Positions 7,652 to 16,450 of a stretch of DNA of 64,000 bases are shown piece after piece; positions within the stretch are counted from its first letter, which is position 1; every line of letters starts with the position of its first letter. The position numbers were made by a program, and so were the translations under genes. A model generated the notes under the pieces. It was not told the DNA's origin. It was given only the letters and a program-made list of their open reading frames with translations, and ran no database searches. Origin of the DNA: Chitinophagaceae bacterium (GTDB taxonomy: Bacteria > Bacteroidota > Bacteroidia > Chitinophagales > Chitinophagaceae); assembly GCA_016786885.1 (NCBI GenBank), contig JAEUVO010000031.1, positions 84,836-148,835 on the forward strand, written 5' to 3'.

Positions 7652-9760
7652 ATGAAGCTTTTCCCGGAATCTGCACATATCCAGCTTGAATTCAATAAGG
7701 TAAAGGATCTCTTGTCAAATTATTGCCAGACAGACCATGCCAGGAATAAAGCCCTGCAACTTCGTATTCATACCCGTAAAGAGTTTATTGAAGTAGAGCT
7801 GAAGCAAAGTCATGAATACCGGCAATTGCTATCAAACAATATTTATTTTCCGAACGATTATGTACTTAACCTGTCTAAGGAATTGAAACTATTGTCGATT
7901 CCGGGTGCTTTATTGACTGGAGAACAATTAATGCTTATAAGAAGGCTTGCAGAAAGTATTGAAAAAATTTTTCGTTGGTTCGATGCTGAAAAAAGGGCAG
8001 CTTATAACGGACTGGTAAAAGTTATTGGTGGCGTATATTATGAAAAAGTAATTATACAACTGATTGATGAAGTGCTGGATGATTACGGGCAGGTGAAAGA
8101 TAATGCGTCAAATGAACTGAAAGATATACGAATGAACCTGTACCGGAAACGTAATGAATTAAGAAGGGTTTTCGAAAAGATTGTTGCAAAACTAAATAAG
8201 CAAGGCTACCTGGCGGAGATTGAAGAGAGCTTCATGAGTGGAAGAAGGGTGGTTGCTGTTTTTGCAGAGCAAAAAAGAACAGTGAAGGGGATTTTGCATG
8301 GAGAAAGCGATAGTCGTAAAACAGCATTTGTTGAACCAGAGGAAACAATTGAGCTGAATAACCAGGTGCATGAGTTGGAAAATGATGAAAGAAAAGAAGT
8401 GTATCGTATACTGCGGGAACTGACTGCAAAACTCTCGATACATGCTTCTTTGCTTCTGGCCTATCATGCTGTGGTTGGTGAGTATGATTTTATCAGGGCA
8501 AAAGCAAAACTAGCGTTAGATATTAATGGTGAATATCCATCAATAACAGATAAAGCTGCTGTTCATCTTATAGAAGCGTACCACCCGTTATTGTATTTGT
8601 ATAATCAACGTTCTAATAAACGGACCATACCTGTTACTCTTACTTTGGATGATACGAAACGCATATTAGTGATAAGTGGTCCCAATGCAGGGGGCAAAAC
8701 GGTCACATTAAAAACGATTGGCCTGTTGCAAATGATGGTGCAAAGCGGATTACTGGTGCCTGTTCATCCGTCCTCACAGTTTGGTATTTTTAAACAACTG
8801 ATGATTCATATTGGCGACACCCAAAGTATCGAATTTGAATTAAGCACTTACAGCAGCCATTTATTGCACATGAAACACTTTATGGAGAATGCCAATGGCC
8901 GCACTCTTTTCTTTATTGATGAATTAGGCAGTGGTAGTGATCCTAATCTCGGGGGAGCCTTTGCGGAAGTAATATTACAGGAGTTGGTTAAAAAGCATGC
9001 TATTGGGGTGGTGACAACGCATTACCTGAACCTAAAGGTGATGGCAGGTAAGACTGCCGGAGTTATTAATGGTGCTATGGCTTTTGATGAGAAGCATTTA
9101 CAGCCTCAGTATAAATTGATCATCGGTAAACCGGGAAGCTCTTACACTTTTTCTATAGCTGAGCGAATAGGATTGGATAAGAACCTCATCAACCGGGCCA
9201 GGCAATTGGTGGATGAAGACCAGTTCAGGCTTGACAAACTGTTGAACCGAACCGAACAGGATCTGCAGGTAATTGAAAAAAAAGAGAAAACACTGAACCA
9301 GGCAATAAAAGATAATGAACGGCTCAGGAAAGAGATACAACTGGTAATGGATAAGGAAAAGCATCGCCAACAGATTGAAATACTTAAAGAGCAAAGCCGT
9401 GTTTCAGAGGAAAAGATCGCCTACCTTAAGGATATGGAGCGGAAATTGAAGCAATTATTGATTGAATGGAGAAAAGAGGAGAATAAGAACAAGGTAATAA
9501 AACAAATGGAGGCATTATTGTTTAAGAAAGATGAGAAAAAGGCCGTAAGCAAGATGCAGAAGAAGATTGATGCCAAATTCAGTGAGGTTGGCGGTGATAT
9601 AAAAATTGGATACAAAGTGAAGATGAAAAGCAATCACCAGGTAGGGGAAGTGATTGAACTCAGAGGTAAAAGGGCGGTGGTGAAAATTGGATTACTTCCA
9701 ATGCAGGTGGACATAAAAAATCTGGTAGTGGTAAAAGAAAAGAAGGAAGAGGCGAAATAA
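7652..9760 (+). CDS. MutS2-family ATPase without Smr domain
   Basis: A MutS-like ATPase of the MutS2 branch. The N-terminal clamp/core (1-300) is rich in coiled coil. The ATPase domain has Walker A GPNAGGKT near residue 345, Walker B LFFIDELGSGSDP near 425 and the TTHY switch near 450, followed by a charged coiled coil (520-640). The last ~50 residues form a KOW-like beta domain (GYKVKMKS, VGEVIELRGKRAVVKIG). MutS2 proteins usually go on to a C-terminal Smr nuclease domain at ~780-800 aa. Here the protein stops at 702 aa before it, and the stop codon is followed at once by a good terminator. Roles known for the family are suppression of recombination and rescue of collided ribosomes; the Smr-linked cutting step should be missing. 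Confidence 0.88.
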   Translation: MKLFPESAHIQLEFNKVKDLLSNYCQTDHARNKALQLRIHTRKEFIEVELKQSHEYRQLLSNNIYFPNDYVLNLSKELKLLSIPGALLTGEQLMLIRRLAESIEKIFRWFDAEKRAAYNGLVKVIGGVYYEKVIIQLIDEVLDDYGQVKDNASNELKDIRMNLYRKRNELRRVFEKIVAKLNKQGYLAEIEESFMSGRRVVAVFAEQKRTVKGILHGESDSRKTAFVEPEETIELNNQVHELENDERKEVYRILRELTAKLSIHASLLLAYHAVVGEYDFIRAKAKLALDINGEYPSITDKAAVHLIEAYHPLLYLYNQRSNKRTIPVTLTLDDTKRILVISGPNAGGKTVTLKTIGLLQMMVQSGLLVPVHPSSQFGIFKQLMIHIGDTQSIEFELSTYSSHLLHMKHFMENANGRTLFFIDELGSGSDPNLGGAFAEVILQELVKKHAIGVVTTHYLNLKVMAGKTAGVINGAMAFDEKHLQPQYKLIIGKPGSSYTFSIAERIGLDKNLINRARQLVDEDQFRLDKLLNRTEQDLQVIEKKEKTLNQAIKDNERLRKEIQLVMDKEKHRQQIEILKEQSRVSEEKIAYLKDMERKLKQLLIEWRKEENKNKVIKQMEALLFKKDEKKAVSKMQKKIDAKFSEVGGDIKIGYKVKMKSNHQVGEVIELRGKRAVVKIGLLPMQVDIKNLVVVKEKKEEAK

Positions 9761-9763
9761 AAA

Positions 9764-9787
9764 AGCGAAACCTTACGGGGTTTCGCT
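9764..9787 (+). terminator. Terminator after the MutS2-like gene
   Basis: AGCGAAACC (9764-9772) pairs perfectly with GGTTTCGCT (9779-9787) across a 6-nt loop. It also faces the end of the convergent CBS gene. Confidence 0.8.
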
Positions 9788-9809
9788 GTGTATTTAATGA
9801 GTGTGTAAG

Positions 9810-10238
9810 TCAGCTTTGGATGTAACTCTGTAATTGATTGATAGTTTCTTTTTGTGACAGGATAGTCTCCTTTACCACATCACTCATAGAAATAATGCCG
9901 GTAAGCTTATTATTGTCAAATACAGGCATATAACGGATATTTTTTGTGGTCATCAGCTCCATGCAATGTTCAATTTTGTCTGAAGGACTAATCGAGGGCA
10001 GGTCTGTAGACATAATATCTGAGACCTTTGTTTCAGCAGAATTTTTCCCTTTCAGAATTACTTTTCTTGAGTAATCTCTCTCTGTAACAATGCCCAGGTA
10101 ATTATTGCCCTGCATTACCACCAATGAGCCGATATTTTTCTCTGCCATTATTTGCAAAGCTTCGATCACTGTTGTGTCCGGTGAAGCAGTGACAGGGTTA
10201 AAATTTTTACGATTCAAGACAGAAGAAACTGTATTCAT
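9810..10238 (-). CDS. Protein with two CBS domains
   Basis: A soluble protein of 142 aa made almost only of a CBS pair (Bateman module). Repeat one spans residues ~10-65 (AEKNIGSLVVM, LGIVTERDYSRKVI) and repeat two ~75-130 (MTTKNIRYMPVFD, LTGIISMSDVVK). Such modules bind adenine nucleotides and sense energy state, but without a fused partner the target is unknown. It is a single gene, divergent from the LacI-type regulator. Confidence 0.9.
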   Translation of the reverse strand: MNTVSSVLNRKNFNPVTASPDTTVIEALQIMAEKNIGSLVVMQGNNYLGIVTERDYSRKVILKGKNSAETKVSDIMSTDLPSISPSDKIEHCMELMTTKNIRYMPVFDNNKLTGIISMSDVVKETILSQKETINQLQSYIQS

Positions 10239-10402
10239 GCATGCAGTATTTTTTTTCCAGATGAAATTTACGAAAAGAATTGACCCTTGCCAAAACTATT
10301 TTATGTTACTTTTTGATCCATGAATATTTGTATTTAAAACATGAACTGTAAAATCATTTCCTTTTTATACCTTGTATTATAATTGCTGCAAGTAATTCCG
10401 GA

Positions 10403-11419
10403 ATGGATCAAAAACCCACCACGATAAAAGAAATAGCGCAACGGCTGAATGTTTCCATTTCAACTGTATCAAGAGCATTGCATAATCATCCGAGCATAGG
10501 CCTTCGCACAAAAATGCAGGTTCAAAAACTGGCGGAAGAGCTCCATTATGAACCCAACCAGGCTGCTATTTCATTTAAGCAGGGGAAAACAATGACATTG
10601 GGTGTTATTCTTCCCAGCTTAGGTGAAGAGTTCTTCTCCATTGCTATTAATGGTATTGAGGATGTGGCCACTGAAAATAAATATACAGTATTGATCGGTC
10701 AGTCACATGATAATACAGAAAGAGAAGCACAGATTGTTGATACTATGCGCCGGCATAGGGTGGATGGATTAGTCGTATCGCTGGCAAAGACTACAAAATC
10801 ATACGAACATTTTGAGCAACTTAAAAAATATAATATTCCGATCGTTTTTTTTGACAGGGTCCCGGATAATAAGGATGCATTTAGTGTTTCATGTAACCTG
10901 CATAACAGTTCTGTTGAATTAGTGGACTGGCTCGTTAGCAAAGGACATAAAAGAATTGGTTTTATTAAGGGGCCTGACGCAATTGTTCACTCAGGACAAA
11001 GATTAAGTGGTTACTATGAAGGGCTTAAGAAGCATAACATTAAACCCGATGCTGCACTTGTGGTTACGACTGATTTGAGTAGTGCAAAGACAAATGATGC
11101 TATGCATAAATTGTTAGCATTGAAGAACCATCCCGATGCTGTAATGGCTTTCAATGACTATGTGGCGCTGGATGCAATTAAATACACAAAAAGCAAGGGG
11201 CTAAAGGTGAATAAAGATATTGTTTTTGTCAGCTATGCAAATCTCCCGATTACCAGTTATATGGATAACCCTCCAATTGCATCTGTAGAGCAATTCCCTT
11301 ATCAGCAGGCAGAAAAAGCAACAGCTATTTTGTTGCAAATTATTAGCTCCGGAGCAGCAAGTGAAAGTATCCCGCATAAGATTTTGTTGGAGAGTAAAGT
11401 GATTGTCAACAGGCAATAA
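10403..11419 (+). CDS. LacI-family transcriptional regulator
   Basis: A DNA-binding repressor or activator of 338 aa. The N-terminal helix-turn-helix is classic (TIKEIAQRLNVSISTVSRAL, residues 6-25) and is followed by the hinge helix (PNQAAISFKQG). Residues 60-338 form a periplasmic-binding-protein-like sensor (MTLGVILPSLGEEFFS, VDGLVVSLA, IVFFDRVP, AVMAFNDYVALDAIKY), which in this family binds a sugar or nucleoside-like effector. No transport or sugar-use genes lie next to it, so its targets must be elsewhere or be itself. Confidence 0.93.
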   Translation: MDQKPTTIKEIAQRLNVSISTVSRALHNHPSIGLRTKMQVQKLAEELHYEPNQAAISFKQGKTMTLGVILPSLGEEFFSIAINGIEDVATENKYTVLIGQSHDNTEREAQIVDTMRRHRVDGLVVSLAKTTKSYEHFEQLKKYNIPIVFFDRVPDNKDAFSVSCNLHNSSVELVDWLVSKGHKRIGFIKGPDAIVHSGQRLSGYYEGLKKHNIKPDAALVVTTDLSSAKTNDAMHKLLALKNHPDAVMAFNDYVALDAIKYTKSKGLKVNKDIVFVSYANLPITSYMDNPPIASVEQFPYQQAEKATAILLQIISSGAASESIPHKILLESKVIVNRQ

Positions 11420-11524
11420 TGATTCTTTATTGATGTTTTCATAATACAGTTATTTCAATAGCCGGTAACAGGTTTTTTTACATAACTTTACTGCCATTTT
11501 AAAATAAATCACAAATAGATTACC

Positions 11525-12022
11525 ATGAAAAAGTATTTTGTTCTTTCCTTAGCAGGGCTGCTCTTTTTTTCTTTTTCTTCCCTGGCGCAAAAAGCAGATT
11601 CGGATCCTAATGTAATACAGACTGATGATGGCAGGTCATTAAAGCGTTTATTTAAGATACAAAATGTTACAGAAGATAAAACGGAAGTAATTGATATAAT
11701 TGGATCAGGCAACGCTTCTTTTTCAGCTTCTAATATAGCTGATGGCTCATCATCCAGTTATAACCATTCTTTGCGGATTACCCTGACACTTACAACACCT
11801 TCTAATGTGAAAGGAACTTACCAACTGGTATTTTATTCAAATGGAGAAAAAGTTCCTTATGCGGCCGGATCGGCAGATGGGGTAGTTGCTGTATTTTATC
11901 CTGTAAGCATGTATGAAGGAATAAAGCAGAAGCTTGATCAGTCGTTCGCTGCAAAGAAAAAAGTGCAATTAAAAGTAATTCAAAAAACAAACGGATACAG
12001 GGAAGGCACCCTCCTGTTCTGA
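11525..12022 (+). CDS. Small exported protein, unknown
   Basis: 165 aa with a clear signal peptide (1-21, FSSLAQ-KAD), so it is exported. The mature part is predicted beta-rich (LRITLTLTTPSNVKGTYQLVFYS, given as a hydrophobic-alternating segment near residues 80-100) with no motif I can name. It may bind a partner in the periplasm. It stands alone and ends before a strong terminator. Confidence 0.7.
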   Translation: MKKYFVLSLAGLLFFSFSSLAQKADSDPNVIQTDDGRSLKRLFKIQNVTEDKTEVIDIIGSGNASFSASNIADGSSSSYNHSLRITLTLTTPSNVKGTYQLVFYSNGEKVPYAAGSADGVVAVFYPVSMYEGIKQKLDQSFAAKKKVQLKVIQKTNGYREGTLLF

Positions 12023-12040
12023 AACAGGTAACTTCAATAA

Positions 12041-12071
12041 AAAAAGCAAAGCATTCAAAGCTTTGCTTTTT
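12041..12071 (+). terminator. Terminator overlapping the next gene's leader
   Basis: AAAAAGCAAAGC (12041-12052) pairs perfectly with GCTTTGCTTTTT (12060-12071), followed by further T. It lies just before the ATG at 12090, so an upstream ATG at 12063 falls inside the hairpin and is not a credible start. Confidence 0.85.
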
Positions 12072-12089
12072 TTTTATCTTAGGGCTGAA

Positions 12090-13838
12090 ATGAAAATTAG
12101 TCAGTTTCTGCTGGTATCGCTGTTGTGCAGTCTTGCCGCTTCTTCCCAGGAGCCGGATGAAAAATTCTTGCTAAAAGCCATCAGCAACCGGGACAATCAA
12201 AAAGCAGCCGGTTATTATAAAACATTGGTTGATGCCTATGACAGCGCAAATGCTGCCGGACGGAATATATTCCTCATTTTTTTTACCGTTCATTGTACAG
12301 ATAAAGACCCTTATGTTGCATCCCGAAGCCTTTTATGGGCAGGCTATCTGCGCACAATTCCACCTATCAATGACCTTGGCCCGAAAATTTTTGATAATGA
12401 TACCGGCCTGCTGAAGCAGGCCATCAATAAAGCGGTGGAAAGCGGTGATGAGTATCTGATGATGGAAATATTTGAACAATGCGCCGACAGGTACCGCCGC
12501 AATGGACGGAGGGAGCAGGCTTTGTTTTATTACCTGAAAGCTGGTGAAATGCGGAAAGGGAAAGGGGAAATAGCTATAAGCCCCTCTTATAATTTTTATT
12601 CGCAACTGTCAGAATTGCTATTTGCCATGCAGGAATATAAAGAAGCCGAAAATTCTCTGCGGCAAGTGTTGATAATGCCAATGCCTGTGCCAAGTGAGCG
12701 GCTGAGAGTAAATGCTTATAATACGCTGGCCCTTTGTTTTCAGCGGGCTGGCAACTATGATTCGGCTCTTCACTGGTTTGAAAAAACCCGGGAGTTTGCC
12801 GGGCGAAACAGAGATACGGTATGGATGGGAATTGCGAAAGGAAATATTGGCGCTGTTTATTTTGAACAGAGGCAATATGACAGGGCATTGCCACTTTTGT
12901 GGGATGATTATTACACAACATTGAAATATGGAGAAACCAACAGCGCCGGAAATACCCTGCACCGCATAGCTATTATTTATTTAAGCCAAAACAAAAAAGA
13001 TAGTGCCCTGATGCTGGCCAGAAAATCCCTGCAGCTTACAGCCGGTAAGCAAGATTTGGGTTTTAATGTAAACTATATCCGCAATGCTTATTATTCCCTC
13101 AGCGAAGTTTTTAAATCAGCCGGGCAGGCTGACAGCGCAGCATACTATGGAACATTGTATGACCATCTGAAAGATTCACTGGAACTGGCCGTAGCCAGGA
13201 GCCGGGCCGATGTGGTGCAGACAAAATTTGAATTTGAAAAATCATCCAACCGCATCAATAACCTGCTGAATGAAAAACAGGCAGAGAAGACCCGCCGGAA
13301 TTTATTACTGGCCGGTTTGCTGCTGGTCATTATTTCGGGCTGGTTTTATTTCCGCTGGCAGCGGCAGCGGTTTAAAACAAAACAGCAGGCATTGGTTTTT
13401 GAAAAAGAAAAAGCAGAAGCTGAAATAAAAAATGCAAAGCAACAGCTGAATGAGTTTACTCATAATATCATTGATAAAAATGAAATGATAGAAAAACTGC
13501 AGACGCAGTTGCAGCAGCAAAACATGCAGCTTAATGAAGAACTGCTGAACCAGAGCATACTCACCGAAAACGACTGGCTCCGCTTTAAAGATATGTTTGA
13601 AAAAGCCAATCCCGGTTTTATACAACAATTACAAAAAGCCGCTCCTGATATTACCACAGCCGAGATACGTTATGCAACGCTTATCTACCTCAACCTCGGC
13701 AGCAAACATATTGCCTCTATGCTGGGCATTGGCGCCGATGCTGTACGTAAAACCCGGCAGCGCCTCCGCCAGCGGCTGAATATCGCTGCAGATGAAAATG
13801 CACTGGAGGAATTCATCAAAAATATCCGGGGAGTTTAA
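12090..13838 (+). CDS. TPR sensor-regulator with transmembrane helix and LuxR-like HTH
   Basis: Start chosen at 12090 because it gives a clean signal sequence (MKISQFLLVSLLCSLAASSQ) and clears the terminator. The extracytoplasmic part (to ~residue 375) holds several TPRs (for example AYNTLALCFQRAGNYDSALHWF). A transmembrane helix follows (LLLAGLLLVIISGWFYF, ~398-415), then a Gln/Lys-rich coiled coil (430-490) and a C-terminal HTH (YLNLGSKHIASMLGI, residues ~540-555, then VRKTRQRLRQRL). This layout is common in Bacteroidota one-component regulators that sense outside the inner membrane and bind DNA inside. The ligand is unknown. Nearby small exported proteins and the Kelch gene could be targets (inference). 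Confidence 0.85.
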   Translation: MKISQFLLVSLLCSLAASSQEPDEKFLLKAISNRDNQKAAGYYKTLVDAYDSANAAGRNIFLIFFTVHCTDKDPYVASRSLLWAGYLRTIPPINDLGPKIFDNDTGLLKQAINKAVESGDEYLMMEIFEQCADRYRRNGRREQALFYYLKAGEMRKGKGEIAISPSYNFYSQLSELLFAMQEYKEAENSLRQVLIMPMPVPSERLRVNAYNTLALCFQRAGNYDSALHWFEKTREFAGRNRDTVWMGIAKGNIGAVYFEQRQYDRALPLLWDDYYTTLKYGETNSAGNTLHRIAIIYLSQNKKDSALMLARKSLQLTAGKQDLGFNVNYIRNAYYSLSEVFKSAGQADSAAYYGTLYDHLKDSLELAVARSRADVVQTKFEFEKSSNRINNLLNEKQAEKTRRNLLLAGLLLVIISGWFYFRWQRQRFKTKQQALVFEKEKAEAEIKNAKQQLNEFTHNIIDKNEMIEKLQTQLQQQNMQLNEELLNQSILTENDWLRFKDMFEKANPGFIQQLQKAAPDITTAEIRYATLIYLNLGSKHIASMLGIGADAVRKTRQRLRQRLNIAADENALEEFIKNIRGV

Positions 13839-13847
13839 TCTTCCATA

Positions 13848-13867
13848 CCTGCCTGCCGGCAGACAGG
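13848..13867. repeat. Short GC-rich palindrome
   Basis: CCTGCCTGCCGGCAGACAGG is a near-perfect palindrome in an otherwise AT-rich gap. A sister (CCTGCCTGCAGGCAGG) lies inside the DUF885 gene near 39047-39062, which suggests a small dispersed repeat. Confidence 0.6.
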
Positions 13868-14009
13868 TTTAAAGTGTTGGCCACACGGACATTTCAATTT
13901 GACGGAATGTTACTGCTTTAAAAAACCTTAAACCTCAAACTTTAAACTTCAAACTCTTCCTTGTCCCGTTTTGTCACACCCTCTGTCACTTACTGTCCCG
14001 CCAGAAAAT

Positions 14010-14035
14010 AGTAAGGCCCGGTCTGCCGGGCTATT
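14010..14035 (+). terminator. Hairpin terminator in the 13.84-14.07 kb gap
   Basis: GCCCGG (14016-14021) pairs with CCGGGC (14026-14031) across TCTG. It is extended by AATAG/CTATT on the outside and followed by TTTTC. The remainder of this 231-nt gap shows no gene. Confidence 0.65.
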
Positions 14036-14069
14036 TTCATGATTGCAAACCAGAACAGTTGTGGCAACC

Positions 14070-14219
14070 ATGAAATTAAAATTTAAAAACTACTGGGGCT
14101 ATCTGCTGCTTGCAATTATTACAGCCTTGCTGCTTTACCTGTTGCTGGAAAGCAGGCAGCGGACAAAGCAGATAGATGAGACATTAAAAAAAAGAACAAC
14201 AATTAACCTTAACCATTAA
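14070..14219 (+). CDS. Small single-pass membrane protein (49 aa)
   Basis: A short frame with a strong membrane helix (GYLLLAIITALLLYLLLESR) flanked by basic residues (N-terminal KLKFKNYW) and a polar tail. It ends 9 nt before the next gene and reads in the same direction, so the two are likely co-transcribed. It is too short for family assignment. It is supported by its hydrophobic profile and spacing only. Confidence 0.5.
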   Translation: MKLKFKNYWGYLLLAIITALLLYLLLESRQRTKQIDETLKKRTTINLNH

Positions 14220-14228
14220 ACCTTATTT

Positions 14229-14615
14229 ATGCGAAAAATTTTATGGCTGCCACTGCTGTTTATGCTGTTTTCAGCCGCACATGCCTTAGCACAGGGGCCG
14301 GTCGCACTTAATACCGATTCGCTGAAGAAAGTAGCTGCTGAAATTAAAAAAGCCAACCAGGAGAAAGCGGCGAAAACAAAGTTTCAATTTTTTATTATTA
14401 GGGCAGACAGCGCCACATACGGCTATAGTATATATGCGGACGGGCAACTCTATATCTGGCAAACCAATATACCCGGCATGCCCGGCGCAAAAGGTTTTGC
14501 CAACCATGCCCTGGCAACAAAATGCGCCGAACTTATAATACAAAAAATAAAAAAAGGCGAAATGCCGCCCTCGCTTACCGAAGAAGAACTCAAAAAAAAT
14601 CATTTGATTAACTGA
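14229..14615 (+). CDS. Small exported protein, unknown
   Basis: 128 aa with a signal peptide (1-21, AHALAQ-GPV). The mature part contains an alternating segment (YGYSIYADGQLYIWQTNIPG) suggesting a small beta fold, then a helix (HALATKCAELIIQKIKKG). Some Bacteroidota DUF4907-like exported proteins have a similar layout, but I cannot assign it firmly. It sits between the 49-aa membrane protein and the Kelch gene, all on the plus strand with 9-13-nt gaps, so one operon is likely. Confidence 0.7.
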   Translation: MRKILWLPLLFMLFSAAHALAQGPVALNTDSLKKVAAEIKKANQEKAAKTKFQFFIIRADSATYGYSIYADGQLYIWQTNIPGMPGAKGFANHALATKCAELIIQKIKKGEMPPSLTEEELKKNHLIN

Positions 14616-14628
14616 TAAAGTAATTTAT

Positions 14629-16422
14629 ATGAAACAATTTTTATCCTTTTTGACTTTTGTCTTTTGCCTTTTGAACTTGCAAGCGCAAAATATAGGTATT
14701 GGTACCACCGCACCCCATGCCAGCGCTGCGTTAGACATTACCAGCACTACCAAGGGCTTGCTGATACCCCGAATGACCACCGCTCAGCGGGATGCTATTG
14801 TTAGTCCCGCCGTGGGTTTGATGATACTGAACCTTGATGATAAATGCGCCGATATCTACAACGGTACTGCTTGGATAAAGAACTGCGGGTTTAGCGTAAC
14901 AGGTATAGATACAATTCCAGATACATGGACGGAAAAAGTTTATTTAGCTGCCGGAGCAAGGGCAACTGGAGTTGGTTTCAGTATAGGCAGTAAAGGATAT
15001 ATTGGAACGGGTGGCACCAATGACTTCTGGGAATATGACCCCCTAATAAATATCTGGACACAGAAAGCCAATGTTGGCGGAACGGCTAGGCAAAGTGCAG
15101 TAGGTTTCAGCATTGGTACAAAGGGGTATATTGGAACAGGTTATAATGGTGCTTACCAAAAAGATTTTTGGGAATATGACCCAGCTACCAATTTCTGGAC
15201 ACAAAAAGCCGATTTTGGGGGAACTGCTAGGCTAGGTGCTGTTGGTTTCAGCATCGGCACAAAAGGATATATCGGAACAGGAATAGATGGAGGAGGCTAT
15301 AATAAAGATTTTTGGGAATATAACCCAGCTACAGATAGCTGGACGCAAAAGGCAGATATTGGCGGATTAGCGAGGGGTTACGCTGTAGGCTTCAGCATTG
15401 GTAGCAAAGGTTATTTAGGAACTGGACTTACATTCACTACTGTGGTATTATCTCTATCAGATTTTTGGGAATATAACCCAACTACAAATACTTGGACACA
15501 AAAAGCCACGGTAGCTGGGAGGTTCGGAGCAGTAGGTTTTAGTATCGGCAGCAAGGGTTATATAGGAACAGGAAAAGTAACTCCAGGGCCTTCAAACACC
15601 GAACTAAAAGACTTTTGGGAATATGATCCAGCTAATAATACATGGACACAGAGAATAAACCTAGGTGGAACTTCTTCTCCTATCACTTATCGTGTCCACG
15701 CAATAGGTTTCGCTATTGGCAATAAGGGCTATATTGGAACAGGGGTAGGGATTGCTGGATCAGGGTTTTCCGATTTTTGGGAATATACTCCTACCTATAA
15801 TAATTACCATTACATTACAGGAGACACCAATATTTATAATCAATATTATGTGAATGGCGGTCTTTGGATAAAGACAGGAGATACACTTAGGAATGCAGCC
15901 ACTGTAAATAAAACCTTTTTAAACGGTAATACAAACATCACAGGAAAGCTAATGTTAAGTGATTCTGCTTTGCTGAATAGTCATGCACAAGTTACCGGTA
16001 AAATAATAGTGAGTGATTCCGCCCTCTTGAATGGCAATGCAAAAGTTACAGGCTACACCAATCTTCAGGACACTGTTTATATTGTTAAGCAGATAAAACA
16101 AGATACTGAAACGGCACCGGTATTACAAAACAGCTGGATCAACTACGGATTGGGCTTTGCCGATGCAAAATATTATAAAGACAAAGAAGGAGTGGTGCAT
16201 TTAAAAGGGCTGATTAAAAACGGCACTATTACATCCAATACAATTTTATTCACCCTGCCGGCAGGCTACCGGCCTTCCACATCGGGCCAGTTAATTTTTA
16301 GTGTTGATAATGCAACTGGCATTGGCAGGGTGGATGTAAAAGCCAATGGCGATGTGGTGGTGGTTACTGCTACCACTAATGCTTTTCTAAACCTTACAGG
16401 TATTTCCTTCCGGGCAGATTAA
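14629..16422 (+). CDS. Secreted Kelch-repeat protein
   Basis: 597 aa. The signal peptide is 1-20. Residues 22-90 are the IGIGTTAPHASAALDI / GLLIPRMTTAQRDAI stretch common at the start of Bacteroidota surface and tail-fibre-like proteins. Then six Kelch repeats (residues ~95-390), each built on FWEY-[DN]P-x-[TN]-x-WTQKA with VGFSIG[ST]KGYIGTG, should close a beta-propeller used for binding. A repeated linker follows (KLMLSDSALLN... / KIIVSDSALLN...), and a C-terminal beta domain (residues ~490-597). No T9SS tail is visible. The repeats are similar enough at DNA level to recombine. The binding partner is unknown. Confidence 0.85.
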   Translation: MKQFLSFLTFVFCLLNLQAQNIGIGTTAPHASAALDITSTTKGLLIPRMTTAQRDAIVSPAVGLMILNLDDKCADIYNGTAWIKNCGFSVTGIDTIPDTWTEKVYLAAGARATGVGFSIGSKGYIGTGGTNDFWEYDPLINIWTQKANVGGTARQSAVGFSIGTKGYIGTGYNGAYQKDFWEYDPATNFWTQKADFGGTARLGAVGFSIGTKGYIGTGIDGGGYNKDFWEYNPATDSWTQKADIGGLARGYAVGFSIGSKGYLGTGLTFTTVVLSLSDFWEYNPTTNTWTQKATVAGRFGAVGFSIGSKGYIGTGKVTPGPSNTELKDFWEYDPANNTWTQRINLGGTSSPITYRVHAIGFAIGNKGYIGTGVGIAGSGFSDFWEYTPTYNNYHYITGDTNIYNQYYVNGGLWIKTGDTLRNAATVNKTFLNGNTNITGKLMLSDSALLNSHAQVTGKIIVSDSALLNGNAKVTGYTNLQDTVYIVKQIKQDTETAPVLQNSWINYGLGFADAKYYKDKEGVVHLKGLIKNGTITSNTILFTLPAGYRPSTSGQLIFSVDNATGIGRVDVKANGDVVVVTATTNAFLNLTGISFRAD

Positions 16423-16450
16423 TCTCTGATCAATAGAATAATCATTGTTT

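Noticed and set aside
10403..11419. LacI regulator as part of a sugar-use cluster
   Set aside because: No transporter, SusC/SusD pair or glycoside hydrolase is nearby.
14920..15800. Tandem DNA repeats as a satellite
   Set aside because: The periodicity comes from six Kelch repeats in a coding gene.
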